From contig CANMFU010000009.1 of the NCBI GenBank assembly GCA_947497295.1, positions 62,001 through 126,000 on the forward strand: 64,000 nt of DNA, in the 5' to 3' direction. The position numbers were made by a program, and so were the translations under genes. Source of the stretch: an uncultured Roseovarius sp. Lineage in GTDB: Bacteria > Pseudomonadota > Alphaproteobacteria > Rhodobacterales > Rhodobacteraceae. The notes beneath the pieces are model-generated. The model had not been told where the DNA came from, searched no databases, and saw nothing but the letters and a program-made list of their open reading frames with translations. Below, piece after piece: positions 51,915 to 61,811 of the stretch (position 1 is its first letter; each line of letters opens with the position of its first letter).

Positions 51915-54155
51915 TCAGTCGCTCCCTCGCACCGTGATCTGAGCATCGGGCGCCGGGCGAATTTTCCACTGCACTGCAAAGAGGGCAACCGCCACCGCCA
52001 CGCCGATCAAATCCGTCACCAAGCCGCCTGCAATCATGCACAGGGCGCCAAAGACCAGCCCCAGCCGCATGAACCATGCAGCCCCGCTTCCGGCAAACCA
52101 GCCCTGCACGCCAGACGACAGCAGGTAAACGCCAAAGACCGCAGTCACACCCGCGCGGATCACTTCGAACCACGTGCCGTCCATCAGGATTGCACCATTG
52201 TAGAAGAACATGAACGGCACGATAAAGGCGGAAATGCCGATCTTGAACGACGCCACCGACGTCTCCATCGGGTTGGCGCCGGATATGCCGGCCGCCGCGT
52301 AACTGGCCAGCGCCACGGGCGGGGTGATGGCCGATACGACCGCGAAATAGAAGACAAAGAAATGCGCCGTCAGATGCGGGATGCCCAGCTGGACAAGACC
52401 GGGCGCCACGACCGATGCCGCCACCGCATAGGCCGCCGTTGTCGGCATTCCCATGCCCAGAAGGATTGCGATGCACATCGCAAAGAACAGCGCGAGGAAC
52501 TGGCTGGCCTCGGCAAGACCCAGAAGGACGGACGAGAACCGCGCGCCGACACCCGTCAGGCTGATCACGCCGACGATGATGCCTGCACAGGCGCAAACGG
52601 CGATGATCTGGATCGACATGATGCCGGCCAGCTCGAACGCCTTGATGATGCTGCGCGGGCCCATGCGATAGGGGGTCAGCCAAGACACAACGGCGGCGGC
52701 GGCGGTGGCCAGCGTGCCCGCGCGGATGACCGAATAGCCCATGAACAGCGCATAGATCAGGATAATGATCGGGATGAACAGGAACACCCGGCGGACCATG
52801 TCGCGCAGCTTGGGCAATTCGTCCGAGCTCATGCCGCGCATGCCCAGCTTGGCCGCTTCGAAATCGACCATGAAGTAGATCGACACGAAGTAGAGCACGG
52901 CGGGAATGATCGCCGCGATGGCGATGTCGGTATAGGGAATGCCGGTAATCTCAGCCATGATGAAGGCGCCCGCGCCCATGATGGGAGGCATGATCTGCCC
53001 GCCGGTGGAGGCCGCAGCCTCGACCGCGCCGGCGGTGCGCGCGGGGTATCCGACCTTCTTCATCAGCGGGATGGTGAGCGAGCCTGTGGCAACGACATTG
53101 CCCGCCGAGGTGCCGTTGATCATGCCCATCAATCCGCTCGCAAAGATCGCCACCTTGGCCGGCCCACCGCGCGAGCGGCCGGCGGCGGCGAAGGCGAAAT
53201 TCACGAAATAATCGCCGACCTTGGACGCCTGAAGGAAGGCGGCGAAGATGATGAAAAGGATGATGTAGGTCGAGGAAACAGCGGTCGTCGGGCCTAGGAT
53301 GCCCGCATCGGTATAGACTTGGCTGAAAAAGCGGGTCCACTGGATGTTGGGCGCGTTCAGGAAACCCGGCAGCATGTCACCGGTAAAGACATAGATCAGG
53401 AAAATCCCCGAAATCACGATCAGCGCAAGGCCGGCGACGCGGCGTGTCAGTTCCATGATCAGCGCGGTTCCAACAACGGCAGCCAGGCTGATCCCGATCG
53501 GCGCAAAGGGTGTGCCGGTCGAATTTCGCATCAGCGTGCCGTAGACGGTGATCAGATAAATCGCCACGGCAATTCCGCAAATTGACAGCAGGATATCGGC
53601 CACCGCCACATGCCCACGCTCGCGCCCGCGCAGCCAGCCAGCAACGATCCCGATGGTGGTCGCGGCGATCAAAGGCAGGCCGTAGTGATAGATCTCAATG
53701 GATTTATACTCGGGGCTCATGCCATTCCATTGCACACCGCCCGCGATCTGGCTGGCGATGCTCCAAGCCGTCCAGATGGCATAGAGCGCCGGGATCATCG
53801 CGGCCCATGCCAGAATATCCAGCCAGTGACGCGTGCGACCTTCGCCCTCATCCACAAAGGCGCGCGCGGAATAGAGGGTAAAGCCAAGGATCAGCGCGCC
53901 GGCGATGTGAACGATGCGGAAATTCCATGTCTCCATCGGGAAGGTCGGCAACAGCGGGATGCGCACGCCCGTCCACTCCTGGATCGACATGCCGTTCAGC
54001 GCAGCGATGTGGAAGAACGCATAGACCGCCGACATCGTCGCCATGATCATGTAGGTGCGCCCGGCGAACACGCGCTGGTTGCCTCCGATGGGTTCGTCGT
54101 CCACGCCCTCTGCGATGATCGGCCCTTGCGGATCGCTGCTGTGTTGGTCGGTCAT
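51915..54155 (-). CDS. TAXI-type TRAP transporter fused permease (4TM-12TM)
   Basis: The 746-residue protein joins a small (DctQ-like) and a large (DctM-like) membrane domain, with GMPTTAAYAVAASVVAPGL and GQIMPPIMGAGAFIMAEITG in the large part, and ends with a DUF3394-type extension. It imports a dicarboxylate or amino acid using a sodium gradient, with the binding protein encoded upstream. The start at 54155 excludes a 26-residue tail with no ribosome site. Confidence 0.93.
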   Translation of the reverse strand: MTDQHSSDPQGPIIAEGVDDEPIGGNQRVFAGRTYMIMATMSAVYAFFHIAALNGMSIQEWTGVRIPLLPTFPMETWNFRIVHIAGALILGFTLYSARAFVDEGEGRTRHWLDILAWAAMIPALYAIWTAWSIASQIAGGVQWNGMSPEYKSIEIYHYGLPLIAATTIGIVAGWLRGRERGHVAVADILLSICGIAVAIYLITVYGTLMRNSTGTPFAPIGISLAAVVGTALIMELTRRVAGLALIVISGIFLIYVFTGDMLPGFLNAPNIQWTRFFSQVYTDAGILGPTTAVSSTYIILFIIFAAFLQASKVGDYFVNFAFAAAGRSRGGPAKVAIFASGLMGMINGTSAGNVVATGSLTIPLMKKVGYPARTAGAVEAAASTGGQIMPPIMGAGAFIMAEITGIPYTDIAIAAIIPAVLYFVSIYFMVDFEAAKLGMRGMSSDELPKLRDMVRRVFLFIPIIILIYALFMGYSVIRAGTLATAAAAVVSWLTPYRMGPRSIIKAFELAGIMSIQIIAVCACAGIIVGVISLTGVGARFSSVLLGLAEASQFLALFFAMCIAILLGMGMPTTAAYAVAASVVAPGLVQLGIPHLTAHFFVFYFAVVSAITPPVALASYAAAGISGANPMETSVASFKIGISAFIVPFMFFYNGAILMDGTWFEVIRAGVTAVFGVYLLSSGVQGWFAGSGAAWFMRLGLVFGALCMIAGGLVTDLIGVAVAVALFAVQWKIRPAPDAQITVRGSD

Positions 54156-54239
54156 CGTATTCTTCTCCCCCGAAGTGCCGCCTGCGCGGTAAAGGCATGC
54201 CGCCCCGAAAGGGGGCGACATGCAAGCTGCCAAAGCGGT

Positions 54240-55220
54240 TTAGTTGCCGTAGATCATGTCATCGGGGATATCGGCGCCTGCGTTCTCCTTGAACCATGCC
54301 GCCGCGCCGGGGTGCCATTTCAGCACTTTGTTCTTGTCCCAGTTTTCGGGCAGGGTCGATGCGGCGGCCTTGTGGATGCCGGTCATGCGGGCGTTGTCCG
54401 ACATGACAATATCGACCGCGGCATTGACGAAGGATGTCGGCAGATCGCAATTGGCAATGGCGAAATTCCACATCGAGACCGAGCGCGCGTCATTCGTCAG
54501 CGTGCTGTAGGTGCTGGCCTTGATCGTGAAATCAGAGACGGGGAACGCCTCGATCAGTTTGGCCTGCTCTTCTTCGGTGAACTCGATGATGTTCACATCG
54601 GTCTGCACCTCAAGCTGGCTGACGGCAGGCACAGGGATGCCGGCGGCAAAGGCGATCACGTCCAGCAAACCATCCTGCAACTGACCGCCCAGATCGGTCC
54701 AGCCGCCATTGCGGCGCTCGTAATTCACGCCCAGCGTATCCATCATGCGCGGGAAATAGGTGTCCGAGGTGGACCCGGCAGGGCCAAAGCCGATCTTGGC
54801 CCCGGCAGGAATGTCGCTCACCGACGCGATGCCGGATGAGGCCAGCGCGGTCACGGAAAACGGCGTCTGATACATCGGGAACATCGCGCAGGCCTGGCTC
54901 ATCTCCAGCCCCGGCGCGATCGGGTTCGTGCCGCCCAGCGATTCCGCCGCCGGGCCCATGGTGGTCATGCCAAACGCGGCCTCGCCGGTGTGAACCAGCG
55001 CCATATTTTGCATCGGGCCGCCGGTGACTTCGCCGCCGCCCGTCAGGCCCAGCTCCTTGGCCACGAGGTTCGCCCAGCCCGAGCCATAGGCGAAATAGGT
55101 GCCGCCCTGACTGGCTGTGCCGACGGTAAAGCTGCTGGGCCAGTCGGATCTGTCAACGTCCTGCGCGATGGCGGCGCCCGCCAGTATGGTGCTGGCGGCA
55201 AGAATTGCGGTAAATTTCAT
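54240..55220 (-). CDS. TAXI-family TRAP solute-binding protein
   Basis: The 326-residue protein has a signal peptide (ending AIAQ), the TAXI pattern (FTVGTASQGGTYFAYGSGWANLV) and a C-terminal NWDKNKVLKWHPGAAAWFKE. It delivers a ligand such as glutamate or another acid to the fused permease. AAGGGAG precedes ATG 55220. Confidence 0.94.
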   Translation of the reverse strand: MKFTAILAASTILAGAAIAQDVDRSDWPSSFTVGTASQGGTYFAYGSGWANLVAKELGLTGGGEVTGGPMQNMALVHTGEAAFGMTTMGPAAESLGGTNPIAPGLEMSQACAMFPMYQTPFSVTALASSGIASVSDIPAGAKIGFGPAGSTSDTYFPRMMDTLGVNYERRNGGWTDLGGQLQDGLLDVIAFAAGIPVPAVSQLEVQTDVNIIEFTEEEQAKLIEAFPVSDFTIKASTYSTLTNDARSVSMWNFAIANCDLPTSFVNAAVDIVMSDNARMTGIHKAAASTLPENWDKNKVLKWHPGAAAWFKENAGADIPDDMIYGN

Positions 55221-55417
55221 GTCTTTCTCCCTTGTTGGTCGCGTGTCGCGGGCAACATCAATACGCCGCGCGGGTCCCCTGCGGAACACATGCGCTCAAA
55301 TAGAGGTTCTGCGCCGCCGTAAGACAAGGTAAAAAGTCGCGTGTTTCCCGCGAGTAATGAAACTTTCCGCAGCTTAGCCCTTATTTCGGATCTTCTGCCA
55401 AAATGCTCGCGAACCGT

Positions 55418-56014
55418 TCAGACCGACTGCATCAGCCGGGTTTGACCGGCCCAGTCGGGGTTGTCCACGGCATCGGCCAGCGCAGCGGCAACATCGCCGC
55501 GCGCGGCCTCGGCTTTGACGTCAACATCGCCGCCAAAGCGCATGTTCCTGTTGCCGTCCGCGTCCGTCAGGGCAACCGGGCGCAAGATGGCGCAAGTCAT
55601 GCCAGACGCTTTGAGATGTTCGTCGGCGTCATGTTTGGCTTGCAGATAATGGGCCAGATCGCCGCCTTGCTGCGGATCATCTGCGCCGACAGAGCTGAGC
55701 ATGACGAAACGCGACACGCCGGATTTTGCCGCGATATCGACAAGACGCTGCGCACCGTCGCGGTCTACCTTGTCGGTCAGGTCCGGGCCGGTATCACCGC
55801 CCGATCCGGCGGCAAAGATGACGGCATCGCAGCCGTCGCAGACGTCCGGTTGCAGGTCTGTCAGATCGCCGTGGCGGGTCTGCGCGCCCTCTGGCAGGAC
55901 GCTGGTGTCCGAGCTTTCGCGCACCAGCGCAATGGGGCTGTGGCCCTTGGCTACAAGTTCGCCCATCAGGCGACGGCCGGTTTTGCCGGTAGCACCGGCG
56001 ACGAGGATTTTCAT
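55418..56014 (-). CDS. Atypical SDR-family NAD(P)-binding protein
   Basis: The 198-residue protein starts MKILVAGATGKTGRRLM with the GxxGxxG nucleotide-binding motif and has VIFAAGSGGDTGP and RFVMLSSVGAD, typical of NmrA/YwnB-type atypical SDRs. It probably senses or reduces with NADPH; substrate unknown. AAGGAG precedes ATG 56014. It is monocistronic. Confidence 0.9.
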   Translation of the reverse strand: MKILVAGATGKTGRRLMGELVAKGHSPIALVRESSDTSVLPEGAQTRHGDLTDLQPDVCDGCDAVIFAAGSGGDTGPDLTDKVDRDGAQRLVDIAAKSGVSRFVMLSSVGADDPQQGGDLAHYLQAKHDADEHLKASGMTCAILRPVALTDADGNRNMRFGGDVDVKAEAARGDVAAALADAVDNPDWAGQTRLMQSV

Positions 56015-56265
56015 GTCGATCTCCTTTTGACTGGTAAGGCATTGCAGCGCCCGGCAGACCTGCCGCGCGCTCAAGACGCTTGCCTGTCAACGGCAGCACG
56101 CAGAAGCTGTTCCATTTTAATTCAGGTCAAAGGCTGGATCGTCAGTTCCCAGCCTAGAATGTGGCACTGATATTGTGCATATAAGGGATCTTGACCGCGC
56201 GATGATGGCGCGGGCGACAATGTAAGCCACTTCAACCAAAAATCAGAGCGAGGCACGGCAAGCGA

Positions 56266-57939
56266 ATGGTGATTCTGACCTTTTTGCTGAACCTGACCGG
56301 CGCAGTCATGCTGCTGCTGTTTGCTGTGCGCATGGTGCGCACGGGGATCGAGCGCAGCTTTGGCGCGTCGTTCCAGCGCTGGCTGACCGGCACGGGCAGT
56401 CTGATCGGATCGGGCGCGACCGGCGTCATGCTGGCGCTGATCTTGCAAAGTTCGGCTGCGGTGGCGCTGCTGACTACCGGCTTTGCGGCGGCGGGGTATC
56501 TGGCGTTTCCTTCAGGTCTGGCGGTGGTGCTGGGCGGCGATCTGGGCTCGGCGTTGATCATTCAGGTGCTGTCGTTCCGGTTGGACTGGCTGATTCCGCT
56601 GCTGTTGACAGTGGGCGGTTTTTTGTTCGTGAAAACCGAAGGGCGCCGCTGGCGGCAGGCGGGGCGCATCCTGATGGGGGTCGCCTTCATCCTGATATCA
56701 CTGCAACTTCTACGCCAGACGATGGAGCCTATTAAAGACAGCTCGTTCCTGCCCGCAATCGCCGGATACCTTGCCCGCGACTTTGTCACGGCGTTTCTGG
56801 TCGGCGCAGCGCTCGCCTTTGTCATGCATTCCAGCGTGGCGGCGATTTTGATGTGCGTGACGCTGGTGCATATCGGCGCGCTCCCGTTTGCGGCGGGTCT
56901 GTCGCTGGTGTTGGGCGCAAATCTGGGCAGCGCGGGCATCCCGGTATATCTGACGCGCGACATGGATACGGAGGGGCGGCGCATCCCCATCGCCAACTTG
57001 ATGTTGCGCGGCACATGGGCGCTGGCGGCGCTGCTGGTGATCAACCTTGGATTTGATCCCTCGCACCTGTTGGTTGTCTCGCCCGGCCAGTCGCTGATCT
57101 ATGCGCATGTTGCCTTCAACCTGTCGCTGCTCATCGCTGCGCTGCCTTTGTGCCGTCCGCTGGGGCGCGTCATGCAGGCGATGATGCCGGGGGGCGGTCA
57201 GGTAGCCCCGGAACGCTATGACGAAATCAGCGTGCTGGATCATGGCGCGCTGGAGTCGCCGCAAATGGCCATCGCCAGCCTCAAGCGCGAGCTTTTGCGC
57301 ATGATGGGCCTAGTCGAGCGTATGTTCGAGCCGATCCAGTCTCTTTATCAATCTGGCGACAAGGCCAGCATGCGCGCGATCAAATTTCAGGACAATGCGG
57401 TCAACGCTGCGCTGCTGGATATCCGCCGCTATGTCGCGGCCATCCCCATCGACACCTATACCGAGGCCGAGGCCAAGACACTGCGCAGCCTGATGGAATA
57501 CGCCATCCGGCTGGAGGCGGCCGGCGATCTGGTGGCAGGCCAGTTCCTGCGCACCGCGGCCGAGAAAAACGATCTGCAAGTCACGCCTTCGCCTGAAGGA
57601 TGGGCCGAGCTGGTCCACATTTTCGAGTCCGTGCGTGCCAATTTCGGTCTGGCCGGCAACGTACTGATTTCCGACGATCTGGAGAGCGCAAGGCTCCTTG
57701 TGATGGAAAAAACCGAGATCAAGCAGAAGGAGCGGCGCAGCCGCAAACGCCATCTGCAACGCCTGTCGGACGGGCGCTCCGACAGCTTTGAATCAAGCGA
57801 TGTGCATCTGGAGACGCTGCGCGCGCTGCGTGACCTGAACGGGCATATCTCCGCGGTGGCCTATCCGATCCTTTACCGTAACGGCCAGCTTCTGGAGACG
57901 CGGCTGATCCGAAACATGCAGGACGAGGCCGAGGACTGA
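56266..57939 (+). CDS. Na/Pi-cotransporter family protein with PhoU-like domain
   Basis: The 557-residue protein has eight or so membrane segments with the duplicated QSS-type motif (LQSSAAVALLTTGFAAAGYL and HSSVAAILMCVTLVHIG) and a cytoplasmic PhoU-like helical tail. It resembles NptA/YjbB, which moves phosphate with sodium. Start at ATG 56266. Confidence 0.92.
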   Translation: MVILTFLLNLTGAVMLLLFAVRMVRTGIERSFGASFQRWLTGTGSLIGSGATGVMLALILQSSAAVALLTTGFAAAGYLAFPSGLAVVLGGDLGSALIIQVLSFRLDWLIPLLLTVGGFLFVKTEGRRWRQAGRILMGVAFILISLQLLRQTMEPIKDSSFLPAIAGYLARDFVTAFLVGAALAFVMHSSVAAILMCVTLVHIGALPFAAGLSLVLGANLGSAGIPVYLTRDMDTEGRRIPIANLMLRGTWALAALLVINLGFDPSHLLVVSPGQSLIYAHVAFNLSLLIAALPLCRPLGRVMQAMMPGGGQVAPERYDEISVLDHGALESPQMAIASLKRELLRMMGLVERMFEPIQSLYQSGDKASMRAIKFQDNAVNAALLDIRRYVAAIPIDTYTEAEAKTLRSLMEYAIRLEAAGDLVAGQFLRTAAEKNDLQVTPSPEGWAELVHIFESVRANFGLAGNVLISDDLESARLLVMEKTEIKQKERRSRKRHLQRLSDGRSDSFESSDVHLETLRALRDLNGHISAVAYPILYRNGQLLETRLIRNMQDEAED

Positions 57940-57960
57940 TGCTCGGCGCCACCGGTTTTC

Positions 57961-59178
57961 CTAGATGATCGCCGTCTCGATGTAGGGCTTGCCGGCTGCG
58001 ATCCGGTCAAAATGAAACGGCGTCAGGTCCAGTGTCTGGTAGGCGCCATGCGTCAGCCACTCGGCGGTGCCGCGCCCCATTGCAGGCGATTGTTGCAATC
58101 CGTGGCCAGAGAACCCGTTGAGGAACAGGAAATTCGTCAGATCAGGGTGCGGGCCGGTGATGGCGTTGTGGTCCAGCGTGTTCATCGCGTAATGGCCGGC
58201 CCATTCGCGCAGTACCTTGATCGCCTCGAATTGCGGGATGCGCGTGGCGATGGCGGGCCAGACGTGATCTTGCCAGATGCTGTGATCCATTTCGAAATCA
58301 TCGGGATCGACAGCCGGATCGATATGGCTGTGCGCACCGGCCATGTAGGTATCCTTGCTGTCCTGACGCACATGCACGCCCGAGGGGTCCACCGTCAGCG
58401 GCAATTCGCGGTCCAGCGGCTCCGCCGCCGAGAAGGTCCAGGTGTAGCGTTTGCGCGGTTCGACCGGCAGTTCGATCCCGGCCATCGCCGCCGTGCGCGC
58501 GGCGCGCGGGCCGGAAGCGTTGACAAGCTGGCCACAAGCGATTCTCGCGCCCGATGCCAGCGTCACACTGTTGACGCGGGCGCGGTCATGGTTGATCGCC
58601 ACAACCTCGCCCGCCAGAAACGTCACGCCCCGCTCGCGCGCCGAGCGGCGCCACCAGTCAAACACGGCCATGTAATCCCAATAGCCTTCGTCCTTGGTAT
58701 TGATGCTGCCCAGCACAATGTCGTCCAGAGCATAGAACGGGTAGTCTGCGGCGATCTGATCGGGGGTCAGCAGGCGGGTTTCTGCGCCTTCCGCGATCTG
58801 CACCGCATGGCTGGCGCGCAGGGCATCGGCGCCCGCGTCGGTATCGGCCAGATACATATAGCCGTAATTCTGGATCTTCAGATGCGGCACCCGGTCATCG
58901 CCGCCCATATACTGGCGCAGGTTCTGGATAAAATCCGCGCCAAACTGCGAGATGCGCACATTCAGCGCAGAGCTAAACTGTTGGCGGATGCAGGAATTGG
59001 TGTGCCCGGTCGAGCTTTTCTCGTAAGTCGGGTCGCGGTCGATCACCAGAATGCGCCCGTTGAAATCCGTCTGCTCGGTCAGAAACCACGCAGTTGCTGC
59101 GCCCATCATGGCGCCGCCGATAATGACGACATCATAGCTGTCATGCGCCGGGGTCGAGACATAGCTGTTGGGTGGCAT
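57961..59178 (-). CDS. FAD-dependent oxidoreductase (DAO family)
   Basis: The 405-residue protein has the dinucleotide-binding VVIIGGAMMGAATAWFL at the N terminus and the C-terminal GFSGHGLQQSPAMGRGTAEWL of DAO-type amine or amino-acid oxidases. HTNSCIRQQFSS matches sarcosine/glycine oxidase-like members. AAGGAG lies before ATG 59178. Substrate unknown. It is divergent from the hemP locus. Confidence 0.92.
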   Translation of the reverse strand: MPPNSYVSTPAHDSYDVVIIGGAMMGAATAWFLTEQTDFNGRILVIDRDPTYEKSSTGHTNSCIRQQFSSALNVRISQFGADFIQNLRQYMGGDDRVPHLKIQNYGYMYLADTDAGADALRASHAVQIAEGAETRLLTPDQIAADYPFYALDDIVLGSINTKDEGYWDYMAVFDWWRRSARERGVTFLAGEVVAINHDRARVNSVTLASGARIACGQLVNASGPRAARTAAMAGIELPVEPRKRYTWTFSAAEPLDRELPLTVDPSGVHVRQDSKDTYMAGAHSHIDPAVDPDDFEMDHSIWQDHVWPAIATRIPQFEAIKVLREWAGHYAMNTLDHNAITGPHPDLTNFLFLNGFSGHGLQQSPAMGRGTAEWLTHGAYQTLDLTPFHFDRIAAGKPYIETAII

Positions 59179-59286
59179 CGCGGCGGCTCCTTGGGCTGAT
59201 ATGGTAGGCTTGACCATCGCCACGGGCGCGGCAAAACGCAAGCGTCTGTGAACAGCGCTGGGACAGGTCAAATTGAAAAACATGTA

Positions 59287-59305
59287 CCTGACTAAAAAAG
59301 TCGGG
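59287..59305 (+). promoter_or_regulatory. Palindromic operator upstream of the hemP iron locus
   Basis: CCTGACT-AAAAA-AGTCGGG is an imperfect inverted repeat (one mismatch) about 110 bp before the first gene of the iron locus. Its form TGACT-N-AGTC resembles the Iron-Rhodo-box assigned to IscR in Rhodobacterales. I state the match from memory of the motif. Confidence 0.5.
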
Positions 59306-59412
59306 TTGACATGGCCGAGTGATTAACTCAGAAATAAAAGTTCAGCAGCCACCCCACTCGTGAAAAGCTTGCAGATGGGGAAGCCGACGGATGTTCACAG
59401 ATAGGACGCGCC

Positions 59413-59604
59413 ATGCGGCTCTACAGTTTTCTGCAAACCTCTTCCCCGACCTGCCCCCAGTCCTTTGCCAGGGTTGCCTGCGGCGAATCGTCCGCCTGCC
59501 CGTCAGAAACGGCGCAGCACTGGCAGGATATCGGCGGCATCGAAGGGTTCAGCCTGGAATGGATGCTGGACCGTGCGCGCCCCCCTCAGGAGGCACTGCA
59601 ATGA
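59413..59604 (+). CDS. 63-residue Cys-containing ORF before hemP
   Basis: The frame reads MRLYSFLQTSSPTCPQSFAR, then VACGESSACPSE, and ends LEWMLDRARPPQEALQ. It has three cysteines and its TGA overlaps the hemP ATG (ATGA). AGGA lies eight bases before its ATG. The coupling supports a real gene, though the long overlap with another open frame makes it less certain. Function unknown. Confidence 0.5.
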   Translation: MRLYSFLQTSSPTCPQSFARVACGESSACPSETAQHWQDIGGIEGFSLEWMLDRARPPQEALQ

Positions 59605-59768
59605 CGCTTCAGCCCAAGACAATCGAAATCGGCGATGTGGCCAGCGATCTGCCCACCTATGACGCGCAACATCTGGTCATGAACGGCGATCAGGCCCGCA
59701 TCGTGCTGGACGACAAAATCTATACCCTGCGCATCACCCGCGCGGGCAAATTGATCCTGACGAAATGA
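59601..59768 (+). CDS. hemP: HemP hemin uptake protein
   Basis: The 55-residue protein ends RIVLDDKIYTLRITRAGKLILTK, the HemP core. HemP acts in hemin uptake gene regulation or transport in proteobacteria. AGGAGG lies seven bases before the ATG. It is coupled to both neighbours by 4-bp overlaps. Confidence 0.92.
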   Translation: MTLQPKTIEIGDVASDLPTYDAQHLVMNGDQARIVLDDKIYTLRITRAGKLILTK

Positions 59769-60235
59769 GCGCCGAGGCCAATCATCGCGGCGGCGCCCCC
59801 GTCGGCCAACTGGCCCATATGGAGGGTCTGGAGGCCGCATCGGTGCTATATTTGCGCCTGTGGTGCGACAGTGCGCGCAGCCGCCAGTCAGTGCGCGATG
59901 ATTTCGCCGCCGCGCTCGGCCCCGATCACGGCGCCGCCGCCGCCGATGCGTGGGAGACGCTGATGGAGCTGTGCGCCGATCACTGCCGTCGCCCGCTGAT
60001 GCGCCATGCCGTCACCTGCACATGCCTTGGCGCGGACGAATCGTGCTTTGCGAACTTCATCGCCGCCGCCGCGACCGGGGCGCGCGAGGATGCGTTGCTG
60101 ATGGCGACGCTGATCGTGCGCGCCGATATGGCGCCGGTGTTCACCTCTTTGGCCTGCGAATGTGGGCTGGCCCTGAAATGCATGGGGCTGCGCGATATCG
60201 CCCGGCGCGCCGCCATGCATGAAACGCTTCACTAA
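59765..60235 (+). CDS. Cys-rich protein of unknown function in the iron locus
   Basis: The 156-residue helical protein has nine cysteines, including TCTCLGADESC and ACECGLALKC. These pairs could bind a metal or form an Fe-S site. It starts at the overlap with hemP and is followed 15 bp later by imelysin. I do not recognise the family; its company suggests iron handling. Confidence 0.8.
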   Translation: MSAEANHRGGAPVGQLAHMEGLEAASVLYLRLWCDSARSRQSVRDDFAAALGPDHGAAAADAWETLMELCADHCRRPLMRHAVTCTCLGADESCFANFIAAAATGAREDALLMATLIVRADMAPVFTSLACECGLALKCMGLRDIARRAAMHETLH

Positions 60236-60250
60236 AGGATATACCTGTTT

Positions 60251-61513
60251 ATGACCCGCCTCTTTCTCAGCACGACCGCGCTTGGTATTGCTCTCACGCT
60301 GCCCGCCTTTGCCGCGACGAAATCCGAGGTGCTGATCACCTACGCAGATATCGCGGCCGCCGGGTTCGAGGATAGCGCCACCGCCGCCCGCACGCTGAAA
60401 GAGGCGGTGACGGCGCTGACGGACGCGCCGTCTGCGGAAACGCTGCATGCTGCGCGCGCGGCATGGATCGCAGCGCGCGTGCCGTATCAGCAGACAGAGG
60501 TGTACCGTTTCGGCAACCCCATTGTCGACGATTGGGAGGGCAAGGTGAATGCCTGGCCGCTGGATGAGGGGCTGATTGATTACGTCGATGCAGCCTATGG
60601 CGGCGCGTCGGATGAAAACGATCTGAAGGCACTGAACGTCATTGCCAATCCGCAATTCACCCTGTCGGGGACTGAGATCGACGCAAGCCTGATCACGCCC
60701 GAGCTGCTGTCAGACACCCTGCACGAGGCCGACGGGGTCGAAGCCAACGTCGCGTCCGGCTATCACGCAATCGAGTTTCTGCTCTGGGGGCAGGATCTGA
60801 ACGGCACCGGTCCGGGCGCAGGAGAGCGACCATGGACCGACTATGCCGCTGGCGATGACTGTACCAATGCCAATTGCGATCGCCGTGCCGATTACCTGAC
60901 CGCCGCGACGGACCTGCTGATCAGCGATCTGGACTGGATGGCAGGCCAATGGGCCGAGGGCGGCGACGCCCGTGCCGCTGTCACCAGCGATGAGACGGCC
61001 GGAATTTCCGCCATCCTGACCGGCATGGGCAGCCTCAGCTATGGCGAACAGGCGGGCGAGCGGATGCGGCTGGGCCTGATGCTGAACGATCCCGAGGAGG
61101 AACATGATTGCTTCTCCGACAACACGCATAACAGCCATTACTATGACGGTCTGGGTATCCAGAACGTCTATCTTGGCGACTATGCGCGCATTGACGGCAG
61201 CATCGTGTCCGGCCCGTCGCTGGCCGATCTGGTTGCAGAAACCGATGAGGCTCTGGATGCCGAAATGCAGACGAAACTGTCGGCCACCATGCGCGCTCTT
61301 GGCCAGATCAAGACGGTCGCCGAGGCGGGCACAGCCTATGACCAGATGCTGGCGCGGGGCAATGTGGCGGGCGAGGCGCTGGTGATGGGCGGCGTGAACG
61401 GCCTGATCGACCAGACCCGCACGATCGAACGGATCGTGTCTGCGCTGGGCGCCGATGCGATTGCCTTTGAAGGCTCCGACAGTCTGGATGATCCGGGCGC
61501 GGTGTTTCAGTAA
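60251..61513 (+). CDS. Imelysin-family periplasmic iron-associated protein
   Basis: The 420-residue protein has a signal peptide (ending AFAA) and the imelysin GxHxxE motif at residues 170-175 (GYHAIE), with WxxAxxPY-like AWIAARVPYQQTEVYRFGN. Imelysins (M75 family) are outer-envelope proteins linked to iron uptake; the peptidase activity is doubtful. It heads the bfd-bfr-DUF1111 series. Confidence 0.95.
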   Translation: MTRLFLSTTALGIALTLPAFAATKSEVLITYADIAAAGFEDSATAARTLKEAVTALTDAPSAETLHAARAAWIAARVPYQQTEVYRFGNPIVDDWEGKVNAWPLDEGLIDYVDAAYGGASDENDLKALNVIANPQFTLSGTEIDASLITPELLSDTLHEADGVEANVASGYHAIEFLLWGQDLNGTGPGAGERPWTDYAAGDDCTNANCDRRADYLTAATDLLISDLDWMAGQWAEGGDARAAVTSDETAGISAILTGMGSLSYGEQAGERMRLGLMLNDPEEEHDCFSDNTHNSHYYDGLGIQNVYLGDYARIDGSIVSGPSLADLVAETDEALDAEMQTKLSATMRALGQIKTVAEAGTAYDQMLARGNVAGEALVMGGVNGLIDQTRTIERIVSALGADAIAFEGSDSLDDPGAVFQ

Positions 61514-61544
61514 ATTTCGACATAGCAAAAGGCGCAGATCCAAC

Positions 61545-61811
61545 ATGATTGTATGCCACTGCCAGAACATCACCAGCCAGGACATTGACGCCGCAATCAA
61601 CTGGATGAGGGCCGCCGATGGCACCGCCCTCATCACCCCCGGCAAGGTTTACCGGGCGCTTGGAAAATCGGCCGATTGCGGGGGGTGCATGCCGCTATTC
61701 CTTTCAACCATGCGCAAGAATGATAACATGGAAGTCCCCATGACACTCCGCGGCCTTCGCGCCGGGATAACACAGGAAACCCAAAATGAACGGCGACAAG
61801 AAAGCAATTGA
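61545..61811 (+). CDS. bfd: Bacterioferritin-associated ferredoxin
   Basis: The 88-residue protein has C4-H-C6 at the start and CGGC at residues 45-48, the [2Fe-2S] pattern of Bfd, which delivers electrons to release iron from bacterioferritin. The C-terminal 35 residues extend beyond the usual 60. It overlaps bfr by 26 bp. Confidence 0.92.
   Translation: MIVCHCQNITSQDIDAAINWMRAADGTALITPGKVYRALGKSADCGGCMPLFLSTMRKNDNMEVPMTLRGLRAGITQETQNERRQESN

Noticed and set aside
51912..53297. A 461-codon plus-strand frame opposite the TRAP permease
   Set aside because: His/Arg/Asp-rich low-complexity translation typical of antisense frames; the opposite strand encodes an intact permease.
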